Of a stretch of DNA of 64,000 nucleotides, positions 22,737 through 33,795 are shown piece by piece. The stretch is from assembly GCF_029867415.1 (NCBI RefSeq), contig NC_081182.1:41837462-41901461 (forward strand). The letters are read 5' to 3'. Source of the DNA: Vicia villosa (lineage: Eukaryota; Streptophyta; Magnoliopsida; Fabales; Fabaceae). The position numbers and the translations under genes were made by a program. Position 1 is the first letter of the stretch. Each line of letters starts with the position of its first letter. Below the pieces are notes generated by a model. It was not told the origin of the DNA, did no database searches, and was given only the letters and a program-made list of their open reading frames with translations.

Positions 22737-23360
22737 TCTAATTAATCAATTTCCTATAAAATAATTTTATCATAAAGGGAAACGTTGTAGCATTGTAGTA
22801 AGCACAAGAAATGTTTTAATTGATAACAAAGACTAGTAACACTGTATTAGACCGTTGAAATTTGATTTGCTAATTAAAACTCAGCAGCATATTATTTTAG
22901 GTTGTGTTTGTAACATAAAAATTGTGTGCGTTAGAGAGTGATAGGTGAGGTAGAGCATTATCGTTGAAGCAAATTGTGAGGATATTGATTTATTGTACCT
23001 CCCGAGTGCAAGAGAAACAAAACAAACCATGAAAGATACATAACTATGCATACATATATAGGGGAAATTCTAAAATGGACTACTATGATAGTGATTCATG
23101 GTGGATTATATTTAGAGATTTATCAACTACCATTAGAGTTTGAAATAATTTTTAGTATTGTTCCAACATGAATCTCTTAAAACAAATTCAATTAACAGAT
23201 TGTATACGGCTAGATTACCTTTTATTTATTTGCTTAATCCCAAATTTTCTGTAATTGCTTTGTTAAGTTAAAAGACTAGGCTAGACTAGTGTACATTGCT
23301 AATTAAAAGTGACCCTTGAAAGAATGAGAAAATCTTTCAATTACTTTGAATAAACTTCTC
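22737..23360 (+). repeat. Direct duplication, copy 2
   Basis: Aligns with 19127-19805 and continues past the point where copy 1 is interrupted by the LTR. The two copies bracket the truncated copia element. Confidence 0.85.
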
Positions 23361-23401
23361 CTCAATCAATTTTAGAAAAACAATTTTTACGGAAAATCTA
23401 T

Positions 23402-23876
23402 GTCCCGTCCAAAATTTAAAACCTACAATTTTAGAGAGTTTTGCTAGTTTATTTGTTTTTCCACTACACTTTCTGTAACACTCTATTTTCTCAACGCATA
23501 ATTAAAATTAAATTAGAGATTTTTCACATTTTCACATAGGATGTCACACACACATGTTGATCATGTAACACTTCATTTAAATAAACATGCAACATATGTC
23601 ATCGCAAGATTTTAATAAAAGAAACCGATGGATTACAAATAAAGTAAAGAGGGATAACACAGACATTGTCCCGTTCAAAATTTGAAACCTACAATTTTAG
23701 AGAGTTTTGCTAGTTTATTTGCTTTTCCACTACACTTTCTGTAACACTCTATTTTCTCAACGCATGATTAAAATTAAATTAGAGATTTTTCACAACATTT
23801 TCACTTAAGATGTCACACACACATGTTCATCATGTAACACTTCATTTAAATAAACATGCAACATATGTCATCGCAT
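23402..23876. repeat. Tandem duplication across the end of the gypsy LTR (period 266 bp)
   Basis: About 205 bp beginning GTCCCGT(C/T)CAAAATTT occurs at 23402 and again at 23668. Each copy includes a TGTAACACTCTATTTTCTC phrase (23474 and 23740), the likely LTR terminus, plus flanking DNA. A segment of about 60 bp separates the copies. Confidence 0.85.
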
Positions 23877-25750
23877 GCTCACATTCACTTAGGATATCGT
23901 CGCATTGAAAATACTCATTTAAAACACACCAATTTAAATCTCAGAAAAAAAACTCCATATCATTTTTAAAAGCATCGACTCATAAGTCTTCTTCAAATGC
24001 TTATCACACCAAAACATAAAAATACGAGAGCATATATTGTCTCTCCGAAATCTCAACAAAAATAAATAAATAAATCGCTCCCCATTGTTACATATCAAAG
24101 CATAACCAAAACTAAAACAAGGAAAATAAAAGGGATAGCTCTAGGAGCTAACTTCCACTCACAGCAGCGTCTCCACTCTTGAGTATCTGCACGATGCCCA
24201 TGTAAAGACAACATTCAAACAGAAGGGTAGAGAAATCACATTCAATGATAACAGGCATATACTGCAAGGTAGGATAATCAACACATACACATTCCACAGG
24301 TAAGATAATCACTTACAATATTACGCAATATATTCTCACATCCAACTCAACAATCATACACAACCAAAACATTATGCATATAATTCTTTTATGTAATGCA
24401 ACTCGACTATGCAACTCAATGCATATGCATGTGGTATCAACTCAATATTTGATTCTCTCTGAACCCATAAGCCCCCTCTCTGAGCTCCAAACCCCTTCTC
24501 TGAGTTTGGGACAAGCCACTAGTTATCTCTCTGAACTAGCAAACATGCATCTTGACACTACTTAAATGATGCATGATCATATCATCAATATTAATGCGCT
24601 AAGACCTCTCTCTGATCCTAACATAATGCACTAACAACTCTCGTAATCCCCTCTCTGAATTACCGCACAATAATAATTCACATATGCACAATACAACATA
24701 TTCAGTGCAACTCAAGCATATAATATCTCTTCTCAATCCAGTCATTATCTCATACAAGTACACCATACAAAGGTTACAAATCAATATACTCAATATATAA
24801 TAACATCATCACAACTCATAATCATTCTCAACATAACCTCATGCAAGCACAACACAACGTGAAATCAATGCAAATCAAGCATTCCAATAGCTATTCTCAA
24901 TCAAACTATTGTCTCATACACACCACAACAATCACACTTAACATGTATAATACATCAATTCATACTCATAACTCATAAACACATTCATCATAGCATTCAT
25001 TGTCAACGATGCATCAACGATATATGTAATTCTCATCATTTAATCCTATTGTTATAACACATTCAGTATCTTATTACATTATCACTTGATAGGAAATCGT
25101 GTTATCTTTACAATGCTTCAAACAAGGCGTAATTTGGACTTAAGGATCAAAAGTTATGGCCAAGATCATCGGATTGTGCAAAAAAACCCAAAACAAACAT
25201 TTTGGTAGCTTGGAGTCGACTCCCAGCCTCTATGGGTTGACTCTTGGCACGTAGGGTTAAATTCTACTATGTATGGTTTGAAGTCGACTCCAAACATGTA
25301 TGACTCGACTCCAACTGTTGGTTTTTGCCACACAAAAAATAAGTTTTTAAACTATCGAAACACTATCTTATGTGTCAACAACTTATTTTATGAAAATATT
25401 TCAAATTAACCCAATTTCGTACTATTATAACACCTTAAACTCATCTATTGCTTCATGGATTCATGAATTAACAACATATTACAACATTATCATCATGTTT
25501 GTCATCTCTAAATCACCGTTAACACCTTAAGATCACAACCTTCAAACATCCATCAGTGGCAAATTTTCATACATATAAAATTAAGGTAAATCACATATAA
25601 TTTCAGTCACACAATCATACATATGAACACCACAAATCATCATTCAAATATTCATTCATGAGAAAATATAACAATTATCGTATAACAACTATCATTATAT
25701 CATAATTCAGAATTATGAATCAAAACACCCAATTGTAAGGAGGTTAAGGA

Positions 25751-26918
25751 CGTTAGAACAAGAATTGTTCTGATCAATAATCTTAGTTTTGATGATAACA
25801 ATGTATATGAATTTTGCTCAAGATAATGTGGTACTCTAATCCTATGCAATTTCCTTTTACAGGAAATATATAAAGAGTATGCACAAATCAGCGCTAAGAA
25901 GCTTTGACTCAGAAGGTTCAGTATGCAACTTCAGCACATGGTCTGACAAGACATCAGAAGATGGTCAAGCAGAATCAGAACATGGTCTATTAGAAGCATC
26001 AGAAGAACTTGAGTTCAGAAGCCGAAGCACTGAAGTCATGGAATCACGCTCAGAAGCATATCAAGATCAGAAGATCAGAAGATGCTCTGCACCAAGCTGT
26101 TTGTACTCTGATGATATTCAACGTAGTATTGACAAAGAACAAATCAGAATCAAGTACTAGATGGCAAGCTACGCTGACTGACAAAAGGAACGTTAGAAGC
26201 TATTAACTGCAACGTCAGTAGTCACAGCAAACGCAAGGCTCGAGGTAGTTGACAAAAGAGTGAAACATTAAATGCAATGTTGTACGGAATACGCAAAGCA
26301 TTAAATGCTCCCAACGGTCATCTTCTCAAAACGCCTATAAATATGAAGTTCTGATGAGAAGCAAGGTTACGAATTTTGGACGCACTTTGAACGAATTCTG
26401 AACTATCTCTGATACTATCTTGCTGTTCACTTCAAAAGCTATCAAACTTCATCTTCAACCTCACTACATTACTGTTGTAATACTTTAGTGAGTCTAAGCT
26501 TAAATCTGTAAGAGAAATATCACAGTTTGTGATTATCGCTTTTAAGAAGCAATTGTAATACTCTTAGAATTTGTTTACATTAAATTGTAAAGGACTAGAG
26601 TGATCGGGTTGTGATCAGTATACTCTAGAGAAGTCTTAGAAGGTCTCTAAGCAGTTGTTCCTAGAGTGATAAAGTTGTGATCAGAAGACTCTAGAAGACT
26701 TAGAAGTTGTCTAAGTGGAAAACCATTGTAATCTCGTGTGATTAGTGGATTAAATCCTCAGTTGAGGTAAATCACCTTGTATAGGGTGGACTGGAGTAGT
26801 TTAGTTAACAACGAACCAGGATAAAAATACTTGTGCAAATTATTTTTATCTTACGAGTTTTTGAAACTACACTTATTCAAACCCCCCCCCCCCTTTCTAA
26901 GTGTTTTTCTATCCTTCA
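25751..26918 (+). repeat. 5' LTR of the Sirevirus (1168 bp)
   Basis: Starts CGTTAGAACA, where the 3' copy has TGTTAGAACA, so the canonical TG has become CG; ends TATCCTTCA. A TATA box TATAAATA is at 26336-26343. The words TCAGAA and CAGAAG recur about ten times between 25900 and 26160. A run of about 13-14 C near 26882 is the main length difference from the 3' LTR. Confidence 0.95.
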
Positions 26919-26920
26919 AT

Positions 26921-26937
26921 TGGCATCAGAGCGCCGG
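26921..26937 (+). promoter_or_regulatory. Primer binding site of the Sirevirus
   Basis: TGGCATCAGAGCGCCGG begins two bases after the 5' LTR and matches the initiator-methionine tRNA primer site TGGTATCAGAGC with one difference. Confidence 0.9.
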
Positions 26938-27004
26938 TTCTAAGGTGCAAGCACTTAACCGTGTTTAGAAAAGATTCAGGAAGAGAAAAACGCTTCAGTA
27001 AAAG

Positions 27005-28927
27005 ATGGCTGGTGAAATTCCAACAAATACATATGTATCTACATCTGGCTCTGCTGAGCAATACAATGGTAACAATGGTTACACTAGACCACCAGTATTC
27101 GATGGTGAAAACTTTGAATATTGGAAAGATAAACTAGAAAGTTACTTTCTTGGTCTGGATGCTGATCTATGGGATCTTCTGTTGGATGGTTACAAACATC
27201 CTGTTAAAACTACTGGTGTAAGGCTCACAAGAAGCGAAATGACTGATGATCAAAAGAAAGAATTCAAAAATCATCACAAATGCAGGACTGTTTTGCTGAA
27301 TGCTATCTCTCATGCTGAGTATGAGAAGATATCTAACATGGAAACGGCTCATGACATATATGAGTCCTTGAAAATGACTCATGAAGGAAATGCTCAAGTC
27401 AAGGAGACCAAAGCTCTTGCACTAATCCAGAAGTACGAAGCCTTCAAGATGGAGGATGATGAAGACATTGAGAAGATGTTTTCAAGATTTCAAACTCTGA
27501 CTGCTGGATTAAGAGTTCTGGACAAAGGCTACACCAAGGCTGATCATGTAAAGAAGATCATCAGAAGCTTGCCCAGAAGATGGGGCCCAATGGTGACTGC
27601 ATTCAAGATTGCGAAGAATCTGAATGAAGTTTCTTTTCAAGAGCTGATCAGTGCCCTGAGGAGTCATGAGATTGAACTTGACGCAAATGAACCTCAGAAG
27701 AAAGGTAAGTCTATTGCATTAAAATCTAATTTTAAAAAATGCACTAACGCTTTTCAGGCTGAAGAAGAAGATTCTGAAGAATCAGAATCAGAAGAAGAAG
27801 AAGATGAACTGTCCATGATTTCCAGAAGAGTCAATCAACTCTGGAAAAGCAAGCAAAGGAGGTTCAGGAGCTTCAAAATCTCAAAGAAGCCTGAAAGAGG
27901 AGAATCTTCTAGAGGCAGAAGAAATGACAAGAAAAAGGTCGTGTGCTATGAATGCAATGAGCCAGGACACTTCAAAAGTGAGTGCCCAAAACTTCAGAAG
28001 GAAAATCCCAAGAAGAAATTTCATAAGAAGAAAGGTCTTATGGCAACATGGGATGATTCAGAATCAGAATCAGACTCTGAAGATGAGCAGGCAAAACTGG
28101 CACTAATGGCCACAATGGATGACGGATCAGAATCTACATCAGAATCAGACTTTGAAGAGGTATTTTCTGAACTATCTAGAGAAGAGTTAGTTTCCAGTCT
28201 AACAGAACTTCTGGAACTCAAGTCTCAGATTAGTATCAAATACAAGAAGCTGAAAAAGCTATTTGAATTTGAAACTAAGAAGCTTGAAGTGGAGAATTCT
28301 GAACTGAAGGAAAAAGTTTTAAATTTATCCAAAAATAATGGATCTCCTTCTGTCTCTGAAAAATCTACTCCAAGTCTGAACAATATTCTGAAAGAATATG
28401 ACTTAAGTTTCAGAAAGTTTTTATCTAGAAGTATTGGCAGAAGTCAACTTGCTTCTATGATATATGCTGTGTCAGGAAACAAAAGAGCTGGCATTGGTTA
28501 TGAGGGTGAAATCCCATACAAGCTTGAATCTGTGGATGATATGAAAATATCATACAAGCCTCTGTATAACCAATTTAAATTTGGCCACTCCCATGATATT
28601 AGGCACACATCACATGCTCAAAGCTTTCACATAACACACACCAAGAAGCATGTGACAAAACCTAAGAAATATCATGGAACTCAGAACATAAACTATCATT
28701 CTGTTCCTCCTATTTCATATAATGCTAAACCCAAGTTCAATCAGAACTTGAGGAAAACTAACAAGAAAGGACCCAAGAAGATGTGGGTACCTAAGGAAAA
28801 GATTATTCCTATTGCAGATATCCTTGGCTGCAAAGAAGGAAAAGCACAACATGTCATGGTACCTGGACTCTGGATGCTCGCGACACATGACAGGAAGAAG
28901 GTCTATGTTCCAAGACCTGGTGCTTAA
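27005..28927 (+). CDS. gag: Sirevirus Gag
   Basis: The frame opens MAGEIPTNTYVSTSG and encodes 640 residues, long for copia Gag but usual for Sireviruses. Residues 1-230 form the helical Gag core (VFDGENFEYWKDKLESYFLG; later IEKMFSRFQTLTAGL). A stretch of acidic serine/glutamate residues follows near 255-275, then a basic region and a CCHC zinc knuckle, CYECNEPGHFKSEC, at about 314-327. A second acidic stretch (SESESDSEDE) and a lysine/glutamate-rich probable coiled coil lie near 395-450. Gag would assemble cytoplasmic particles and bind element RNA. The last 20-odd codons read through the start of protease in the wrong frame, so the natural Gag-Pol junction is disturbed by a frameshift near 28850. 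Confidence 0.85.
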   Translation: MAGEIPTNTYVSTSGSAEQYNGNNGYTRPPVFDGENFEYWKDKLESYFLGLDADLWDLLLDGYKHPVKTTGVRLTRSEMTDDQKKEFKNHHKCRTVLLNAISHAEYEKISNMETAHDIYESLKMTHEGNAQVKETKALALIQKYEAFKMEDDEDIEKMFSRFQTLTAGLRVLDKGYTKADHVKKIIRSLPRRWGPMVTAFKIAKNLNEVSFQELISALRSHEIELDANEPQKKGKSIALKSNFKKCTNAFQAEEEDSEESESEEEEDELSMISRRVNQLWKSKQRRFRSFKISKKPERGESSRGRRNDKKKVVCYECNEPGHFKSECPKLQKENPKKKFHKKKGLMATWDDSESESDSEDEQAKLALMATMDDGSESTSESDFEEVFSELSREELVSSLTELLELKSQISIKYKKLKKLFEFETKKLEVENSELKEKVLNLSKNNGSPSVSEKSTPSLNNILKEYDLSFRKFLSRSIGRSQLASMIYAVSGNKRAGIGYEGEIPYKLESVDDMKISYKPLYNQFKFGHSHDIRHTSHAQSFHITHTKKHVTKPKKYHGTQNINYHSVPPISYNAKPKFNQNLRKTNKKGPKKMWVPKEKIIPIADILGCKEGKAQHVMVPGLWMLATHDRKKVYVPRPGA

Positions 28928-29243
28928 ATCTGCTGGAGAAGTGAAGTTTGGAGGAGATCAAAAGGGCAAAATTATTGGCTCAGGAACTATAAAGTCTGGT
29001 AACTCTCCTTCTATTTCTAATGTTCTTCTAGTAGATGGATTAGCTCATAACTTATTGTCCATAAGTCAATTAAGTGACAATGGTTATGACATAATCTTTA
29101 ATCAAAAGTCTTGCAAGGCTGTAAGTCAGAAGGATGGCTCAATCCTATTTACAGGCAAGAGAAAGAACAACATTTATAAGACAAATCTTCAGGATCTTAA
29201 GAATCAGAAGGTGACTTGTCTTATGTCTGTTTCTGAAGAGTAA
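28812..29243 (+). pseudogene. Sirevirus protease segment ending at a premature TAA
   Basis: In the frame one step from Gag the sequence reads WYLDSGCSRHMTG, the aspartic-protease active site, followed by LLSISQLSDNGYDIIF. The frame ends at TAA 29241-29243, just before the conserved GAG-pre-integrase phrase WHRRLGHASL, which continues in phase. The stop therefore cuts Pol. One C-to-T change in a CAA codon would be enough. The overlap with Gag (28812-28927) reflects the frameshift, although a programmed frameshift cannot be excluded from one copy. Confidence 0.85.
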
Positions 29244-30719
29244 TGGGTCTGGCACAGAAGATTAGGACATGCTAGTTTGAGAAAGATTTCTCAGATTAAC
29301 AAACTAAATCTTGTCAGAGGACTCCCTAATCTGAAATACAAATCAGATGCTCTTTGTGAAGCATGTCAGAAGGGCAAGTTCTCCAAACCTGCATTCAATT
29401 CTAAGAATGTTGTCTCTTCCTCAAGGCCGTTAGAACTTTTGCACATTGATTTGTTTGGCCCAGTCAAAACAGCATCTGTCAAAGGGAAGAAATATGGATT
29501 AGTCATCGTTGATGATTATAGCCGCTGGACATGGGTAAAGTTCTTGAAACACAAGGATGAGTCTCATTTAGTGTTCTTTGAATTCTGCACTCAGACCCAA
29601 ACTGAGAAGGAGTGTAAAATCATAAAGGTCAGAAGTGATCATGGTGGTGAATTTGAGAACAAATTCTTTGAGGAGTTCTTCAAAGAAAATGGTATTGCCC
29701 ATGATTTCTCTTGTCCTAGAACTCCACAACAAAATGGAGTTGTAGAACGAAAGAATAGGACTCTACAAGAAATGGCCAGAACCATGATCAACGAAGCCAA
29801 TATGGCTAAGCACTTCTGGGCAGAAGCAATAAACACTGCATGTTATATTCAGAATAGAATCTCTATAAGACCTATTCTAAATAAGACTCCTTATGAATTG
29901 TGGAAGAACAGAAAGCCCAACATTTCATATTTTCATCCTTTTGGATGTGTTTGTTTTATTCTGAACACTAAAGATCATCTTGGTAAGTTTGATTCTAAGG
30001 CACAAAAGTGTTTCCTTCTTGGATATTCTGAACGCTCTAAAGGCTACAGAGTATACAATACTGAAACATTAATTGTAGAAGAATCAATCGATATCAGGTT
30101 TGATGATAAGCTTGGTCTTGAAAAGCCAAAGCAGTTTGAAAATTTTGCAGATATTGATATTGATATCTCAGAAGCTGAAGAACCAAGAAGAAAAGTTTCA
30201 GAAGCTGAAAACCAAAGCAGCAAAGAATCAGAAGATCAAGTTGCTGCATCCTTGGAAAATCTTAGAATTTCTGAAGAACCAACTATCAGAAGATCATCTA
30301 GACTCACATTTGCTCACTCAGAAGATGTCATTATTGGAAAGAAAGATGATCCTATCAGAACAAGAGCATTCCTCAAGAACAATGCTGAATGTCAATTAGG
30401 TCTGGTTTCTCTGATCGAGCCAACTTCTGTTGATCAAGCTCTAGAAGATACAGACTGGATAATTGCCATGCAAGAAGAGTTAAATCAGTTTACAAGGAAT
30501 GATGTTTGGGATCTTGTTCCAAGACCTAAAGGATTCAATATTATAGGAACAAAATGGGTTTTCAGAAACAAGCTGGGTGAGAAAGGTGAAGTGGTAAGAA
30601 ACAAAGTCAGACTGGTGGCTCAGGGTTATAGTCAGCAAGAAGGGATTGACTATACAGAAACCTTTGCACCAGTGGCCAGGTTAGAATCTATTCGTCTATT
30701 AATTTCTTTTGCCACTTAA
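29244..30719 (+). pseudogene. Sirevirus integrase and RT start, ending at a second TAA
   Basis: The integrase has the pre-integrase HRRLGHASL, the zinc-binding cysteines in CEACQKGKFSK, and the catalytic core with D in LLHIDLFGPV, D in VRSDHGGEF and E in QQNGVVERKNRTLQ. A linker with SEAEEPRRKVSEAENQSSKE follows. RT begins near 30440 (TSVDQALEDTDWIIAMQEEL, NDVWDLVPRP, KWVFRNKLGE). TAA at 30717-30719 lies between FAT and HNITLYQ, where the frame otherwise continues in phase. Again a single C-to-T change would explain it. All catalytic residues seen are intact. Confidence 0.9.
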
Positions 30720-31946
30720 CACAACATCACTCTTTATCAGATGGATGTTAAGAGTGCCTTCTTAAATGGTTACATAGATGAAGAAGTTTATGTCCATCAA
30801 CCTCCTGGTTTTGAAGACTCCATGTCTCCAAATCATGTTTTTAAATTAAAGAAATCATTATACGGATTGAAACAAGCTCCTAGAGCTTGGTATGAACGTT
30901 TGAGTTCTTTCCTTCTGGAAAATGGTTTCACTAGAGGAAAAGTGGACACTACTCTCTTCTGTAAAACATTTAAAAAAGATATTTTAATTTGTCAAATATA
31001 TGTTGATGATATTATCTTTGGAACATCTAATGCTACACTTGGAAAGGAGTTTGCTGAGTCTATGCAGGCTGAGTTTGAGATGAGCATGATGGGTGAACTC
31101 AAGTATTTCCTTGGGATTCAAATCAATCAAACATCAGAAGGAACGTATGTTCATCAAACCAAGTATGTGAAAGAACTTCTGAAGAAGTTTAATCTTTCTG
31201 ACTGCAAAGAAGCCAAAACTCCTATGCATCCAACATGCATACTAGGTAAGGATGAGGTAAGTAAGAAGGTAGATCAGAAGTTGTACAGAGGTATGATTGG
31301 ATCTCTTCTATATTTAACTGCTTCTAGACCTGACATTCTGTTCAGTATTTGTTTGTGTGCTAGATTCCAATCAGATCCTAGAGAATCTCACTTAACTGCT
31401 GTTAAGAGAATTCTAAGGTATTTGAAAGGTACTACTAATGTCGGTTTAGTCTACAGATTATCTGAAGAATACAACTTAGTAGGATTCTGTGATGCTGACT
31501 ATGCTGGAGATAGAATTGAAAGGAAGAGTACTTCTGGAAGTTGTCAATTTCTTGGAAGTCACCTAATCTCCTGGTACAGCAAGAAGCAAGCAACCATTGC
31601 TCTTTCAACAACAGAAGCAGAATATGTTGCTGCTGCTGGTTGTAGCACACAAATGCTCTGGATGAAAAGTCAGTTAGAAGATTATCAAATATTTGAGAAT
31701 AACATTCCTATCTTCTGTGATAATACTTCTGCTATATGTTTATCTAAGAATCCTATCTTACATTCAAAAGCTAAACACATTGAGATTAAACATCATTTCA
31801 TAAGGGACTATGTTCAGAAGGGTGTTTTATCTTTAAACTTTGTGGATACAGACCATCAGTGGGCTGATATCTTTACAAAACCCCTGGCTGAAGATAGGTT
31901 TAAGTTCATTCTGAAGAATATCAGTATGAATTTATGCCCAAAATGA
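30720..31946 (+). pseudogene. Sirevirus reverse transcriptase (C-terminal part) and RNase H
   Basis: Same frame as the preceding segment, first ATG at 30741. MDVKSAFLNGYIDEEVYV and YGLKQAPRAWYERL are RT motifs, and the active-site box QIYVDDIIFGTS is intact. The connection region ELKYFLGIQI is followed by RNase H: GFCDADYAGDRIERKSTSG, ALSTTEAEYVAAAGC, AKHIEIKHHFIRDYV and DIFTKPLAEDRF. It ends in a normal TGA at 31944-31946. If the upstream stops and frameshift were absent this would be an active-looking Pol end. No independent start signal is evident. Confidence 0.9.
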
Positions 31947-33354
31947 GAAGATGAGAAAATCTTATGTATGGCTATCTTCTGAAATGAGATTGGATTAATG
32001 TTTTATAAGAAGTTCTGATCTTAAATCAATTAGAAGTAGTGACTCGTTTATTACTAACGTTTCATTGTCTAAAGTTGATTCAGAATATCTTTTAAAGTAA
32101 ATACAGCTGTATCTAGCTTTCCAGATGGTAACAAGTGTCTACCCTATTTGGACAAACATGCGTGCAGTTGAGGAGGCGCCTTTCATAGGTAACTGTTCTA
32201 TCACTTCATTTGTCATAGTTTCTCTCTCCTCTTGTCACGTAACATTAAATGCCATTCATCATTTCCTTTACTTTCTTTTTCGTTGTATATCTTGTCAAAC
32301 GTTTCCCTTCCCTAGAACGTTTCCTTCCCCACGTTTCCTTCCCCAAATATCGGGGATCGCTGACTTTGATTTCAAGACAGATCTCTCAAGATTCCAAGAA
32401 GTCTCAAGTCAGATCTCTTCTGTGATGCTGTTATCAACATTTATCCAAAGGAAGAAGACTTTCTTGAGATACTGGATGAAGTTAAGGATCATGTTCTTGA
32501 CTTCTATGTTAAGAGAAAGCCCCGTTTGCGACATTAGCTCTCTTTCTGTGAACTGTCTCTCACTTCCTCCTTGAATTCATGCATCTCTCCTACAGTGGAG
32601 GTTCTAGTCTGGACAGGCTTATGACTAGGCTAGGGTTGTAGTCTTTGTGTCCTTGTAGTTTTCTTTGCTTATTGCACTTGTGTATCAGCATACTTCTTTT
32701 GTAATTCTGTTGGTTTAATCAATGAAAAGTTTTTTCTGCATAACTCTTGTACTTCGGCTTATTTTATCAATGACTATTTGTTTCTCTTTCCATTTGTCCT
32801 GTGGTTACATCTGAATCTTTTACATTCTTTTTGATGTTATGACAAAAAGGGGGAGAAATAGTGATAAATGATTTGATTTATATTAGCAGTTGCTGGGAAG
32901 AAAGCCCCCACATTACTAACAGAAGCTGCACGCTTCATATGTTTCTAAGTTGTTTTGCAGGATTTAAAGCTAAACATTAGAAGCAAAATCATGAGGAATC
33001 GCAAATTCTGTAAAAGGAATATGCTCATGGAAACTGAAGCAAGCTGAGTGCTATGAAGCTTCAGAATCAGAAGCAGGAAGAAAGAAGTGTGATGATATTC
33101 TAATAGAATATGCATTAACTTATTTTCTGTCCTTAACATGTTCTGATAATCCTATATCTTATCATATATAATCTGGTGCATTGTGTATGTTCTGATATAT
33201 ATATGTGATAAGTTATGATTTATTCATGCTACAACTTTTGTTGTGGAGTTTGTTCTGTAACATTTCAGAATGTAGAAGATGCTCTGATGATGCTCAAGTA
33301 CATTCAACAATGTTCTGATACAATCTAGCATGGAATAATTCAAGAAGAAATTCA

Positions 33355-33545
33355 AGCTCTGAAGCTATCCGCTGGAAGCAAGAATCAGAAGCTGTGAATG
33401 TTCCGAGGATCAAAGAAATTCAAGTTCTGAAGCTGTCCGATGGAAGCAGGAATCAGAAGCTGTGAATGTTCTGAGGATCTAAAGAAATTCAATGTTCTGA
33501 AGCTGTCCTATGGAAGCAGAAATCAGAAGCAGTGAATGTTCTGAA
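33355..33545 (+). repeat. Tandem repeat of about 70 bp, three copies, in the Sirevirus 3' region
   Basis: Each unit contains CTGAAGCT(A/G)TCC, TGGAAGCA, AATCAGAAGC and GTGAATGTTC, then AAGAAATTCAA-like sequence. Copies differ by a few substitutions. The repeat is dense in the TCAGAA/CAGAAG words that mark the whole element. Confidence 0.8.
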
Positions 33546-33620
33546 GTTCAAGCATATGTGAACGTCTCTACTGAAATACTCAGGGAAGTCTTTTATTTAT
33601 AAAATTCTTCTAGTATTAAT

Positions 33621-33795
33621 TTCAGGGGGAGATTATTCATCTCAGGGGGAGATTGTTAATCTCAGGGGGAGACACATTCACATTATGTTTATATGCTTAT
33701 GCTATAACTGTGTAATTGTCTTTTGTCGTCTGTTATTCTGATTGCAAATTCATATCATTTATATATGTTTTTGTCATCATCAAAAAGGGGGAGAT
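33621..33795 (+). promoter_or_regulatory. Multiple polypurine tracts before the Sirevirus 3' LTR
   Basis: TCAGGGGGAGA occurs three times at exact 20-bp spacing (33622, 33642 and 33662). The LTR-proximal tract AAAAAGGGGGAGA is at 33782-33794, immediately before the 3' LTR. Multiple polypurine tracts are a published Sirevirus hallmark. ATCATCAAAA before the last tract is complementary to TTTTGATGAT inside the LTR. Confidence 0.85.

Larger units (their letters stand above)
31947..33795 (+). other. Long Sirevirus 3' region without credible coding
   Basis: Some Sireviruses carry an envelope-like frame here. The longest frame (32125-32574, 149 codons) shows no signal peptide, coiled coil or recognisable domain, so I do not call it. 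The region holds polypurine-like tracts (32844, 33621, 33641, 33661, 33782) and a three-copy tandem repeat. Confidence 0.7.

Noticed and set aside
32125..32574. 149-codon frame as a Sirevirus envelope-like gene
   Set aside because: No signal peptide, coiled coil or recognisable envelope-like feature, and far shorter than known envelope-like frames.
33621..33672. Three identical short repeats with regular spacing as a CRISPR-like array
   Set aside because: They are phased polypurine tracts in a plant retrotransposon; spacers are about 9 bp and nearly the same.
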